A stretch of 63,640 nucleotides of DNA from Secundilactobacillus similis DSM 23365 = JCM 2765. GTDB taxonomy: Bacteria; Bacillota; Bacilli; Lactobacillales; Lactobacillaceae. The DNA lies in contig NZ_BBAD01000007.1 of the NCBI RefSeq assembly GCF_001311075.1, positions 1 to 63,640 of the forward strand, given 5' to 3'. The notes below the pieces were generated by a model. It did not search any database, was not told the origin of the DNA, and was given only the letters and a program-made list of their open reading frames with translations. Positions 9,011 through 18,108 of this stretch are shown here, piece by piece; within the stretch, counting starts at the first letter, position 1, and every line of letters starts with the position of its first letter. A program made the position numbers and the translations under genes.

Positions 9011-9697
9011 ATGACAAAAGCTTTGATCGTATTAACCAATCATGCAAAGTTCGACACGCTTAACCGCGCAACTGGCGTATGGCTGAGTGAAGCCACTCAC
9101 TTTAACCAAGTGATGACAGACAACCAGATCGATGTCGATTACGTCAGCCCTGCTGGTGGCTACGTGCCACTGGATCCCGGAAGTATTGCAGCGGATCAGT
9201 TAGATGCTGTTAACTTAGCATTCTACACCGATGCTGATTTTCGAAACCGGGCGCTAGGACAGTCGTTGAAGCCGAGCGATGTGAACGCGGCCGATTACGA
9301 TATCATTTACTTTGCGGGTGGTCACGGAACTGTTTGGGATTTCCCCAAGAATCAGGAACTGGGTCAGTTGGCGAAACAAATTTATGATAACGGTGGCATT
9401 ATTTCGGCCGTTTGCCACGGGTTAGTGGGGTTGCTGGCAATTCAAAATGCTGATGGCAACGCCTTTATCGACGGGAAGCAATTAACCGGCTTTACCAACG
9501 AAGAAGAGGCGATCAATCAGTTGACTGATGATGTGCCATTCTTAGCTGAAGACGCGCTTAAGGCTGCTGGTGCCCACCACACCAAGAGTGACCCTTACAC
9601 CGAACACGTTGTCACTGATGGTCGGTTGGTCACGGGGCAGAACCCACAATCCGCTAAGGGTGTTGGTGAAGCTGTGATTGCTGTATTGAACAAGTAA
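9011..9697 (+). CDS. DJ-1/PfpI family protein (Hsp31/type 1 glutamine amidotransferase-like)
   Basis: A 228-residue intact protein of the DJ-1/PfpI superfamily, which includes glyoxalase III/deglycase-type and chaperone-like enzymes acting in the cytosol. I see the nucleophile elbow AVCHG with Cys135 followed by His136, the conserved acidic residue Glu27 in WLSEATH, and FAGGHGTVWDFP near residue 101. These match the Hsp31-like subgroup. Likely role: detoxification of reactive carbonyls such as methylglyoxal (known of the family, not shown here). The gene is followed after 66 bases by an old-yellow-enzyme reductase, which also acts on reactive electrophiles. Confidence 0.87.
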   Translation: MTKALIVLTNHAKFDTLNRATGVWLSEATHFNQVMTDNQIDVDYVSPAGGYVPLDPGSIAADQLDAVNLAFYTDADFRNRALGQSLKPSDVNAADYDIIYFAGGHGTVWDFPKNQELGQLAKQIYDNGGIISAVCHGLVGLLAIQNADGNAFIDGKQLTGFTNEEEAINQLTDDVPFLAEDALKAAGAHHTKSDPYTEHVVTDGRLVTGQNPQSAKGVGEAVIAVLNK

Positions 9698-9763
9698 TTA
9701 ATCATTGGGGGACGGTTGCAATCCGCAGTCGAACCCTATTTTAGATAGTGGAGGGTTTTATTA

Positions 9764-10881
9764 ATGGTCACTTATGATGAAGCATTTAAATTTAAATCAG
9801 GGATTACGGTTAAAAATCGGCTGTTTATGTCGCCGATGACGACGTTGCAGAGTTTCTTTGACGGGACGATCACAACCGATGAATTGAACTATTATGCTGA
9901 ACGCGCTAACGGCGTCGGTGCGGTAATTACCGGCGTTGCGAACGTCGAGGATGGTGGTAAAGGCTGGAAGGTGAGCTGAGTATCGCCGATGATGTCTATT
10001 TGCCCGGATTAACGAAACTTGCTAGCACAATCAAAAACCAAGGGGCGCGCGCAATTCTTCAGATTTTTGACGCCGGTCGAATGAGTACGCCGGAAGCCTT
10101 GAACGGCAAGCAGGCCGTATCTGCCAGTGCCGTTGCCGCCCAACACGGGAATGGTAAGGCCAAATCGGCGGTCCCACGTGAAATGACGGTTGATGACATT
10201 CACGCCACGATTGCGGCCTTTGGTGAGGCAACTCGCCGCGCCATTCAGGCGGGGTTTGACGGGGTTGAACTTCATGGCGCCAACCTGTACCTGATCCAAC
10301 AGTTCTTTTCACCACATTCTAACCGGCGGACGGACGAGTATGGTGGCAGTCGCGAGAAGCGCTACACCTTTATTAAGGAACTACTGGCGAGCGTTTTTGC
10401 GGCCGTTGACCAGTACGCTGACCGGCCATTCTTAGTGGGCTACCGGTTCTCACCAGAGGAGTTCACGGAACCGGGAATCACGCTGGATGATACGTTCTAC
10501 TTGGTTGATCAATTAGCTGAAACGCGCTTGGATTACCTCCACGTGTCACTCAGTAACTACGACCGGAAGTCACGGTCAACTGAGTACCAAGACAAGTCGA
10601 TCTTAGCCTACCTCCACGACTACTTAGCTGGGCGCAAGCCACTGATTGGTGTTGGCGGCGTTCGCAATCGGCAAGACGTGACAGGGTTATTACAAAATGC
10701 CGAGTTCGCCGCAGTCGGTCAACAACTCCTCGTTGACCCAACTTGGGTGCAAAAACTTGAGACTGGTCACGATGCCGACATGGTGACCGCTGACTTTGTA
10801 GATGCGATTGAATACACGCATTTCAACCGGCCACTGTATAATTTCTTGGTCGCTCGGTATGCGTCAGAACCGAATTTCTAA
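9764..10881 (+). CDS. NADH:flavin oxidoreductase, old yellow enzyme family (frame break near 9975)
   Basis: FMN-dependent ene-reductase of about 372 residues. The TIM-barrel landmarks are clear: N-terminal KNRLFMSPMTT, the substrate-site HGANLYLIQQFFSP followed by NRRTDEYGGS, and late GVGGVRNRQD and AAVGQQLLVDP for the FMN phosphate. The frame breaks at about 9975 where adding one G (AAGGGTGAG) restores GWKGELSIADD. It lacks the C-terminal extension of 2,4-dienoyl-CoA reductases, so it is the short OYE form. Ribosome site TGGAGGG. Probably co-transcribed with the DJ-1 gene. Confidence 0.87.
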
Positions 10882-10926
10882 TCGACAAACCGCTTATTTT
10901 GCGGTAGGATAAGCTACACTGAAATA

Positions 10927-10979
10927 GCGTCACGGATCCTTAGTCCTTACTAGGTTGAGGGGATTCGTGCGCTTTTTTT
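10927..10979 (+). terminator. Terminator after the old-yellow-enzyme gene
   Basis: Imperfect stem GCGTCACGGATCC ... GGATTCGTGCGC followed by seven T. Confidence 0.75.
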
Positions 10980-11110
10980 GTGCGTTTTTTGAGAAGTGAA
11001 AGCTAAACAGACGGCATTTTAGCGCATCGCTGGTATATTATAAGTGATTTAATGACCTTGTGATCGTCAAGCTTTGCCATTTGTCAGGAGAGAAAGTGAG
11101 TTGAGGAACT

Positions 11111-12835
11111 TTGTTTGGCATTATTTTGCAACACCTGCATCATCGAGCGCGGTGGTGCTTCTTTTTAGCCCCGCTGATTATGCTGGGGGAAGTCTTGTGT
11201 GACCTCCAACAACCCACCTTGATGTCGCGGATTATCGACCGGGGATTGGCGCAGCACGATTTGAATTACGTGGTGAGTCATGCGGCGTTAATGTTGATGT
11301 TTGCGATTCTCGGCCTTGGATTTGGCGCCGGTAGCGGGACCTTGGGGACTTACGCCTCACTAAAAATGGGGGAGGCGTTGCGGGAACGGTTACTTCGAAT
11401 CGCTCTACTGAATCGCAAGCCGGGTGGTTTAGCACCCGCTACGCTGATTACCCGAATCACCAACGACGTCACCCAGATGCAAAACCTCGTGATGCTAGTC
11501 ACGCGGGGCATGGTGCGCTCACCAATGTTATTGCTTGGGGGCATCGTCATGTCGGTGATCGTTTGTCCGGATCTGTCACCGATTTTATTTGTGATCATGC
11601 CGATTCTGGTGATTTTTCTGCTGGTTGTCGTGAAGCGCAGTGTGCCGCTTTATACCAAAATGCAGCAAGCGGTTGATGGTGTGAACCGGAGTATGCGTGA
11701 GAATTTATTGGGGATGAAGACCATTAAGGCCTATGTGTTGGAGCACCATCAGCTGACCCGGTTCAACACCAGCAATCATAACCTGCAGCAAACCAGTCAA
11801 AAAGCAACGCTAGCCACGGTGCCACTGTCACCGGTGATTCAACTGATGCTCAACCTTGGCGTTGTGTTCGCATTAGGGTACGGTGGGCAACTCGCAATTA
11901 GTCACACCATCAGTAACGGCCAAATTATCGCTTTCGTGAACTATATGATCCAAATCACGACGGCGATGATCCAAACCGTTAACATTATCACCTCGTTTTC
12001 GCGGGCGATTACGAGTTCAGCGCGGGTTCAGGCGGTGTTGGATGAACAACCAGCCGAAGAACCGGTACAGGTAACCAACGCACAACCGGCTGATAGTTCG
12101 TTACAATTTAACGACGTGACGTTTGGCTACGAACAGAGTCGGCCCATCTTGAACCATTTGACGCTACAAGTGCCTGATGGCCAGTGGCTTGGCATCATTG
12201 GGGCGACGGGTTCTGGTAAAAGTTCGATGATCAATTTGCTGACGCGAAGTTTTGACCAATATAGCGGCCAAATCAAGATTGGCGGTGTGGACATTCAACA
12301 CCTACCATTGGCAACGGTCCATCAACAGGTTGCGGTGGCATTGCAGGACTCACTCCTATTTTCGGGAAGTGTGCGCGGGAACCTTGCGTACGGGGTGTCA
12401 AATGCAACCACTGATACGTTGGCGGCCGCTGCTCACGTGGCGGATGCCGATGAATTTATCGATCAACTCCCGGGTGAACTTGATGCGCCGGTGGAACAAC
12501 TTGGGAAGAATTTTTCGGGTGGCCAACGCCAACGGTTGAATCTGGCCCGGGCGATTGCCACCGATGCGCCCATTTTGGTGTTAGATGATGCGACCAGCGC
12601 GGTGGATCAGGTGACTAACGCGCGAATCAAACAACGCCTGCAACAGACACGGGCTGGTAAGACGACGCTGATTATTTCACAACGAGTGACCAACGTGATG
12701 GACTGCCAGCAAATTATTGTGTTAACGGACGGCCAGATTTCAGCTCAGGGGACGCATGATGAACTGATGCAACGATCGACCTTCTATCGCGACCTTGTCA
12801 CAACCCAGCTAGGAGGTGGGCAACATGCAAATTAA
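11111..12835 (+). CDS. ABC exporter half-transporter, subunit with degenerate ATP site
   Basis: Half of a heterodimeric multidrug-type ABC exporter: N-terminal membrane domain with about six segments (residues 1-300) and C-terminal ATPase with Walker A GATGSGKSS, signature FSGGQRQRLNLARA and Walker B ILVLDDATSAVD. The catalytic Glu after Walker B is Asp, as in the non-canonical subunit of LmrCD/BmrCD/TM287-288-type heterodimers. The start is uncertain: TTG at 11111 has no good ribosome site, while TTG at 11101 lies 10 bases after AGGAG and would join this frame if one T is mis-called. Overlaps the next gene by 11 bases. Confidence 0.87.
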   Translation: MFGIILQHLHHRARWCFFLAPLIMLGEVLCDLQQPTLMSRIIDRGLAQHDLNYVVSHAALMLMFAILGLGFGAGSGTLGTYASLKMGEALRERLLRIALLNRKPGGLAPATLITRITNDVTQMQNLVMLVTRGMVRSPMLLLGGIVMSVIVCPDLSPILFVIMPILVIFLLVVVKRSVPLYTKMQQAVDGVNRSMRENLLGMKTIKAYVLEHHQLTRFNTSNHNLQQTSQKATLATVPLSPVIQLMLNLGVVFALGYGGQLAISHTISNGQIIAFVNYMIQITTAMIQTVNIITSFSRAITSSARVQAVLDEQPAEEPVQVTNAQPADSSLQFNDVTFGYEQSRPILNHLTLQVPDGQWLGIIGATGSGKSSMINLLTRSFDQYSGQIKIGGVDIQHLPLATVHQQVAVALQDSLLFSGSVRGNLAYGVSNATTDTLAAAAHVADADEFIDQLPGELDAPVEQLGKNFSGGQRQRLNLARAIATDAPILVLDDATSAVDQVTNARIKQRLQQTRAGKTTLIISQRVTNVMDCQQIIVLTDGQISAQGTHDELMQRSTFYRDLVTTQLGGGQHAN

Positions 12836-14611
12836 TCGACGCGTGCCGCGGAATGTGCACCGGGAAAAGGTCGACGTTGGCGACTGGCGACAAACGGTGC
12901 GGCGGCTTTGGCAATATCTAGTAACGTACCGAATTCGGCTAATAGTGGTGTTTTACTGACAATTGTCACAACGGTGGTCACGGTGGTCGGGACCCGAATC
13001 AACGGCATCGTGATCGACCGCTACATTGCGCACCATCAAGTACGCATGCTGATGATCGTTTGTGGCGCGATGGCGGTGATGTACCTGATTGCCAGCATTT
13101 TTACTTACTTTCAAAACAGCATCATGATTAAAGTTGCGCAGGCGACTAGTGCCGCAATTCGCCACGATATTTTTGCGAATTTGCAGTTATTGCCCATGCG
13201 GTATTTTGACACCCACGACAACGGCGACGTGATGAGTCGGTTGACGAATGATGTGGATAACATTAACACGGCGTTGATGCAGACCTTCGTGCAGTTATTT
13301 ACCGGAATCATCAGCATCGTGGGGATGGGTATCGCTATGTTGATTTTATCGCCGGTACTGACCGGCATCACGTTGTTGGGGAGTGTGGCGACCTACTTCT
13401 TTTCACGCGGCATCGCAAAAATCACGCAAAAGGCGTTCATGACCCAACAACAAGCGTTGGGGAGTCTCAACACGCAAATTGAAGAGTCGGTTTCGGGGAA
13501 GCAAGTCGTTCAATTGTTTGACCACGTCGATGACACCATGGCAACTTTTGACGCCACCAACCGGGACTACACCCAAGCGGCGTTTCGGGCACAGGCCCTG
13601 TCCAGCATCATCGGGCCGTTTAACAATATGACCAATAATGTCGTTTACGTGCTGATTACGGCGGTGGGGGCACTGTCGATTTTAGGCGGTAATCACCTGA
13701 TTACGGTGGGGATTATTTTCACCTTCCTGATTTACCTCCGCAACTTCACGGGTCCCATCAACAACTTACTGGACCTGATCAACACCCTGCAACTCTCGCT
13801 GGTCAGTGCCCAACGGGTTTTCGAAGTCATCGATGCCGAACCGGAACGCGACGTGCCAAATGCCGCCCAGATGCTGACGACTAAGGGCCAAGTGACCTTT
13901 GACCACGTCTCGTTCGCGTACGATGATACGCGGGTGATTCTAAAGGACATTAATTTGACCGCCGCACCGGGTGAAATGGTGGCGCTGGTTGGCCAAACGG
14001 GTGCGGGCAAGACGACCATTATGAATCTGTTGACGAACCTGTATCCGTTGCAAAGTGGTCGGGTGCTATTAGACGGTCAAGATGTCACCATGTTACGACG
14101 GGCTGACCTTCGCCACTTAATTACGGTGGTGCAACAGGAATCGTTTTTATTTGGCATGACGATTCGCGAAAATTTGCGAATGGGTCGACCAGAGGCAACG
14201 GATGCGGAAATCGAACAGGCAGCTCAAGCGGCCAATGCCCACAACTTTATCAGCCAGTTACCAGACGGGTATGACACCGAGCTACGGGAAAATGCCAGCG
14301 CGCTGTCACAGGGGCAACGGCAATTACTCAGTATCGCCAGAGCGTTCGTGGCCGCCGCACCGATTTTAGTCTTGGACGAGGCCACTGCTGCCATCGATAG
14401 TAATACCGAAGCGGACGTTCAGCGGGCAATGAGTCGCCTGATGACCGGCAAGACTAGTTTTGTAATCGCCCATCGGTTATCGACGATTCAGGCTGCTGAT
14501 CAGATTTTAGTGATTGATCAGGGACAGGTGGTTGAGCGTGGGACGCATGAGGCGTTGTTGGCGCAAAATGGGGAGTATGCAGAACTTTATAATAGTCAGT
14601 TTGAAGGTTGA
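12825..14611 (+). CDS. ABC exporter half-transporter, catalytic subunit (frame break near 12950)
   Basis: Partner of the preceding gene, about 596 residues. The N-terminal cytosolic stretch (MQINRRVPRN) and first membrane segment read into VVF, where one T is missing from a five-T run; restoring it gives LLTIVTTVVTVVGTRING. ATPase: Walker A GQTGAGKTT, signature ALSQGQRQLLSIARA, Walker B ILVLDEATAAID with the normal catalytic Glu, and H-loop IAHRLST. The canonical Glu here plus Asp in the partner shows an asymmetric heterodimer. AGGAGG lies 8 bases before the ATG. Substrate unknown; drug or lipid export is typical of the family. Confidence 0.88.
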
Positions 14612-14637
14612 TCGACTTACGTTTGTGGCTGGCCTAG

Positions 14638-14790
14638 GTGTTGGCTGTTTATCGTCGCTTCACTCGCCAAAGCCGCATTGAAAAGCGCTCGTTCAGGCTA
14701 CAAAATTCGGCGTCACTTAAACTGTTATTTCCAAGGTTTCTGACTTCGTCGAATCGTGCTGCGCTCAACCCGTCTCGCTCCGCACACTAT
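14638..14790. repeat. Shortened copy of the 8534/63311 intergenic repeat
   Basis: Contains GGCTGTTTATCGTCGCTTCACTCGCC, CTACAAAATTCGGCG and CACTTAAACTGTTATTTC blocks (cited in parts) and ends with CAACCCGTCTCGCTCCGCACAC, but lacks the inner long hairpin found in the other copies. Confidence 0.7.
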
Positions 14791-14797
14791 ACTCTGC

Positions 14798-14803
14798 TAT
14801 AAT
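14798..14803 (+). promoter_or_regulatory. -10 box upstream of the ElaA-like acetyltransferase
   Basis: Perfect TATAAT 52 bases before the start codon; no convincing -35. It lies just outside the repeat element. Confidence 0.4.
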
Positions 14804-14854
14804 AAATAAACGTGCACAAAACGAGATATAACCATTATTTTAGGAGGTACCAAG

Positions 14855-15319
14855 GTGAAAGTAACAGTTAAGAAAACATCGGAATTGACGGTGCCAGAGT
14901 TATTGATGATCACCAAGGAGCGGATTCGGGTCTTCGTGGTTGAACAGGACTGCCCGTATCAAGAAATTGATGATCAAGATGACCAAGCGCTACACGTCAT
15001 GCTCACGGTTAACGGCGAGTTTGCGGCGTATACTCGAATTGTTGAGCACGCTGACCACGTTCACATGAGTTTTGGCCGGGTGCTAGTGATCAAACGGTTC
15101 CGGGAACAACACCTTGGCTACCAAGTTGTGGCGGCAACGATTGCTGAGATTAAAGCGCGCTACCCAGAACGGGACGTGAAAATCGCTGCGCAGAACTACC
15201 TCAAGGCATTTTACGAATCCTTTGGGTTTAAGGCGGTTTCGGACGTTTATCTGGAGGATAACATTCCACACATTGATATGGAACTGCGGTTGTCGGAACC
15301 AACCAGCGATGAGATGTAG
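14855..15319 (+). CDS. GNAT N-acetyltransferase, ElaA-like
   Basis: A 154-residue acetyl-CoA-dependent N-acetyltransferase of unknown substrate. It shows the ElaA pattern: RIRVFVVEQDCPYQEIDDQD near residue 25, FGRVLVIKRFREQHLGYQV (the acetyl-CoA loop, here with HLG instead of the usual GxG), and C-terminal KAFYESFGFKAVSDVYLEDN then IPHIDM. GTG start with AGGAGG 8 bases upstream. Monocistronic with its own terminator. Confidence 0.85.
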   Translation: MKVTVKKTSELTVPELLMITKERIRVFVVEQDCPYQEIDDQDDQALHVMLTVNGEFAAYTRIVEHADHVHMSFGRVLVIKRFREQHLGYQVVAATIAEIKARYPERDVKIAAQNYLKAFYESFGFKAVSDVYLEDNIPHIDMELRLSEPTSDEM

Positions 15320-15346
15320 CGTTAATCAACTGAATTAAATTGAGAA

Positions 15347-15387
15347 CGTCGTGGTGGCCTGAACATGGTTAGCCACGGCTTTTTTTA
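15347..15387 (+). terminator. Terminator after the ElaA-like gene
   Basis: GTCGTGG ... CCACGGC stem with a following run of seven T. Confidence 0.75.
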
Positions 15388-15455
15388 CTTGGCATTTGCC
15401 AAAAAGCTATTTTACCAAGAATCTAATACTAATTATAAAAAATGTCATTTTTTGA

Positions 15456-15484
15456 TTGACATTCTTTTTTGAGACCGATATGAT
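15456..15484 (+). promoter_or_regulatory. Promoter of the ilvA T-box transcript
   Basis: TTGACA at 15456, 17 bases, TATGAT at 15479: near-consensus sigma-A promoter. Confidence 0.85.
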
Positions 15485-15489
15485 AACCC

Positions 15490-15775
15490 CACAAGCTAAC
15501 CAATTGAATGTGAATCAAACACGTTGAAAAGAACAGTAACGCTGGCAACCTTCTAAAGAGACTACCGAGTGGTGAGATGGTAGGTTGGACGTCAGGGTGA
15601 AGATCATCTTGGAGTGGCGGTGACGACAACAGTTGCCGATGGGAGCGCCCATTACAGCGACGGCTTATCTTCGGCAACGAACGTAAGCTTGAGGCTTTAT
15701 TTTGAGAAGCAAATAATAGGTGGTACCGCGGAAACGCCCTATGGACTGTGATAGTCTGTGGGCGTTTTTTCGCGT
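15490..15775 (+). promoter_or_regulatory. T-box leader, isoleucine specifier, upstream of ilvA
   Basis: Stem I with ACAGTAACG opposite GTGAA-G-ATC-A; specifier ATC (Ile) at 15603-15605. The distal loop reads GTGAGATGG. The antiterminator AGGTGGTACCGCGG is at 15719-15732 and the terminator (AACGCCC ... GGGCGTT then T) at 15735-15770. Ile specificity is expected for threonine deaminase, which supports the specifier offset used for the other T-boxes here. Confidence 0.92.
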
Positions 15776-15815
15776 TTAACGGGATTTGATAAACAAACTT
15801 AAAGGAGTGGTCAGG

Positions 15816-16804
15816 ATGATTAATACAAGCACAAACAGCGTTGTTTCAAGTACATATGATTTGGTGAACATGCACGATATTCAGGAGCCAGAACCATTGT
15901 GGGCCAATATGCTCGCAAAACACCACTCATGCAGTCGATGTTTTTGAGCCGCAACGTTACGGGTGGTAACGTCTTTTTGAAGTTGGAAAATACCCAGTTG
16001 ACCGGCTCCTTCAAGTTTCGGGGCGCCAATAATAAAATCAACCATTTGACGGATGCCGAAAAAGCGCGTGGCGTTATTGCGGCCTCTGCCGGCAACCACG
16101 CTCAAGGTGTAGCACTGACTGGTAAGTTGCTGGGCATCGAAACAACCGTCGTGATGCCTGAAGAAGCCCCCAAAATGAAGCGGGATGCCACAGCCGGTTA
16201 CGGCGCAAGTGTTGATATTCACGGGGCAACCTTTGACGACTCATACGCGTGGATGGCGAAACGGGCTGAACGCGAAGGTAAAACCATCGTGGATCCGTTC
16301 AATGACCGATACGTCATTGCGGGTCAGGGGACGATCGGGTTGGAGATTCTTGAAGATATGTGGGACGTTGATACGGTCATCGTGCCCATCGGTGGCGGTG
16401 GGATGATTTCTGGCATCGCAACGGCGTTGAAGTCATACAACCCCAGCATCCACGTTGTTGGGGTGCAGTCCGAAAACGTTCACGGCATGGCGTCATCCTT
16501 AGCAGCGGGGCAAATCATGACTCAGCACGATGATTTCACACTGGCTGACGGGACTGATGTTGCCACACCGGGGGATTTAACCTTTGAAATCTGCCGAAAC
16601 TTAGTGGATGAAGTGGTACTCGTCAACGAAATGGATATCGCGCGGGCGATGAAGGACCTTATGCAGCGGACAAAGGTTGTCGCAGAAGGCGCCGGGGCCT
16701 TGCCAACCGCAGCCTTGGAAGCCCACAAAATTGATGATTACTGGGTTAAGAACAAGAAAGTAGTTGCCTTGGTTTCGGGCGGGAACGTTGATTTAGCCGG
16801 TTAG
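15816..16804 (+). CDS. ilvA: Threonine ammonia-lyase (threonine deaminase), no ACT regulatory domain (frame break near 15885)
   Basis: PLP enzyme making 2-oxobutanoate from threonine, first step to isoleucine. About 330 residues. The PLP lysine lies in TGSFKFRGA, the phosphate loop is GGGGM in VIVPIGGGGMISG, and GNHAQGVA is present. Restoring one G at about 15885 turns EPEPLWA into EARTIVGQYARKTP and joins the frame. There is no C-terminal ACT domain, so control is expected at transcription through the Ile T-box and not by feedback inhibition. The end SGGNVDLAG is about 10-15 residues shorter than usual; one more missing G near 16798 would extend it. Confidence 0.9.
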
Positions 16805-16848
16805 CCGGGGTCATGGGGAAGTTTTGTTAACACATTTGAATATGAACT

Positions 16849-16892
16849 TATAGCGGCATGACTTTCGATTTTGGAAGTCTGTGCCGCTATTG
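16849..16892 (+). terminator. Hairpin, probable terminator of ilvA
   Basis: TAGCGGCA-TG-ACTTTC pairs with GGAAGT-CTG-TGCCGCTA; only a weak T tail follows. Confidence 0.55.
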
Positions 16893-16946
16893 GTTTAAAT
16901 TCAGGAGGTAGTTGCGCTAAACTAGTTATTGAGGGAGGGACGACCC

Positions 16947-17434
16947 ATGATTCAAATAATTAACGCAACCTCGAAAACGGATTTCGATGCCGTTCGAGAA
17001 CTCTATTACGAGACTTGGCAAGCTGCCTATGCGGGGTTGCTACCGGCCTCGTTCTTAGCGCACTTGACTAAGGCGCGATGGCATCCGGAAACGCAGTGGC
17101 GAACGCTATTATTGGCGGTGACTGAAACCGGGCAGATCGTTGGCGTCTGTCGATATGGTAAGGCCCGTTTGCCAAAATACAGTGCTGGGGTGAACTGCAG
17201 TCGATTTACGTGTTACCAGCGTGGCAACATCAAGGCGTTGGTGCCCAATTGATACGGGTTTCGCAAGCGCGGTTGGCGGCCGAGTACGACCGAGCCTATT
17301 TAGCGGTACTGGACAGCAACCTAAGTGCACAACGGTTTTATCAGCAAATTGGGTTCCAACTGACAGCGGATGTTCAGCACCAACAAACGCCCGATGGTGC
17401 GCTAACGACGGTTATTATGACAACAACGTTCTAA
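16947..17434 (+). CDS. GNAT N-acetyltransferase (frame break near 17185)
   Basis: About 162 residues. The N-terminal part (AVRELYYETWQAAYAGLLP) and the acetyl-CoA loop QSIYVLPAWQHQGVGAQL with its Q-x-x-G-x-G/A pattern are standard GNAT features; the end AQRFYQQIGFQ is the usual last helix-strand. Adding one T at about 17185 (GCT TGG GGT) joins the two parts. ATG at 16947 is chosen because GGGAGGGA precedes it; the substrate is unknown. Confidence 0.82.
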
Positions 17435-17552
17435 CGATAAAAAACACCCAAACTAACGCTGGTAAATCCACTTCCGAGCGATATAATGGAGGATATCAAT
17501 GGCGTGAACGCCGTAATTGAGACCGACATCGTGTCGGAACAGGAGGAGTAAC

Positions 17553-18014
17553 ATGAGCTACCAAGTTGATTTTAAGACGGTTTCAGAGGTGGGATTGGCA
17601 AGTTCACCGGTTGCCCCAGCCTTGGCTGGTTTGCGGGCGAACGAAGCGCGGTATTTTTGGAACAAATTCAAGTTCACCTTCGTGACTGAACCAGCGGCCG
17701 ACCATCCAGAAATTCTGGCGTACGTGAACGATGTGCTCAGTGAACGGGAGCTGGAAATCGCTGCGAAACCGCTAGAAGTCGCTCAATTTGAAGTTGAGGG
17801 GACGAAGTGGACTTACGTCTTCTATGAAGATGGCTTGAGTATCAACGTGATGTACAGCCTTGATCCGGAAGGCAAGCGAGCGGTGGGCTTTAAATTGTCA
17901 GACGGCATGGAAGTGCCAGCTGAATTAGCTGATAAGTTCAAGTTCGCCCGGCAACGGTCAAAGTTGGCGGGGACGATTCGCGGGAGTTATTTCAAAATTA
18001 AAGCGGAACATTAA
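17553..18014 (+). CDS. Conserved-looking protein of unknown function, 153 residues
   Basis: I do not recognise a family. No signal peptide or membrane span. It is a soluble, charged protein with a beta-rich middle (FEVEGTKWTYVFYEDGLSINVMYSL cited in parts: EGTKWTYVFYEDG) and a basic C terminus (KFARQRSKLAGTIRGSYFKI). ATG at 17553 follows AGGAGGAG with 8-base spacing, so an earlier in-frame start is not needed. Ended by a bidirectional hairpin that separates it from the convergent surface-protein gene. Confidence 0.72.
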   Translation: MSYQVDFKTVSEVGLASSPVAPALAGLRANEARYFWNKFKFTFVTEPAADHPEILAYVNDVLSERELEIAAKPLEVAQFEVEGTKWTYVFYEDGLSINVMYSLDPEGKRAVGFKLSDGMEVPAELADKFKFARQRSKLAGTIRGSYFKIKAEH

Positions 18015-18021
18015 GTAGGAC

Positions 18022-18062
18022 ATACAAAACACCGACGCCATGCGCCGGTGTTTTTGTATGTT
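18022..18062. terminator. Bidirectional terminator between convergent genes
   Basis: CATACAAAACACCG pairs with CGGTGTTTTTGTATG around a GACGCCATGCGC loop; T-rich on one strand, A-rich on the other. Confidence 0.8.
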
Positions 18063-18108
18063 TGAGGGAGTGTTCAAAATTAAAGTGGCTTGATGGGTGT
18101 AATCAAGG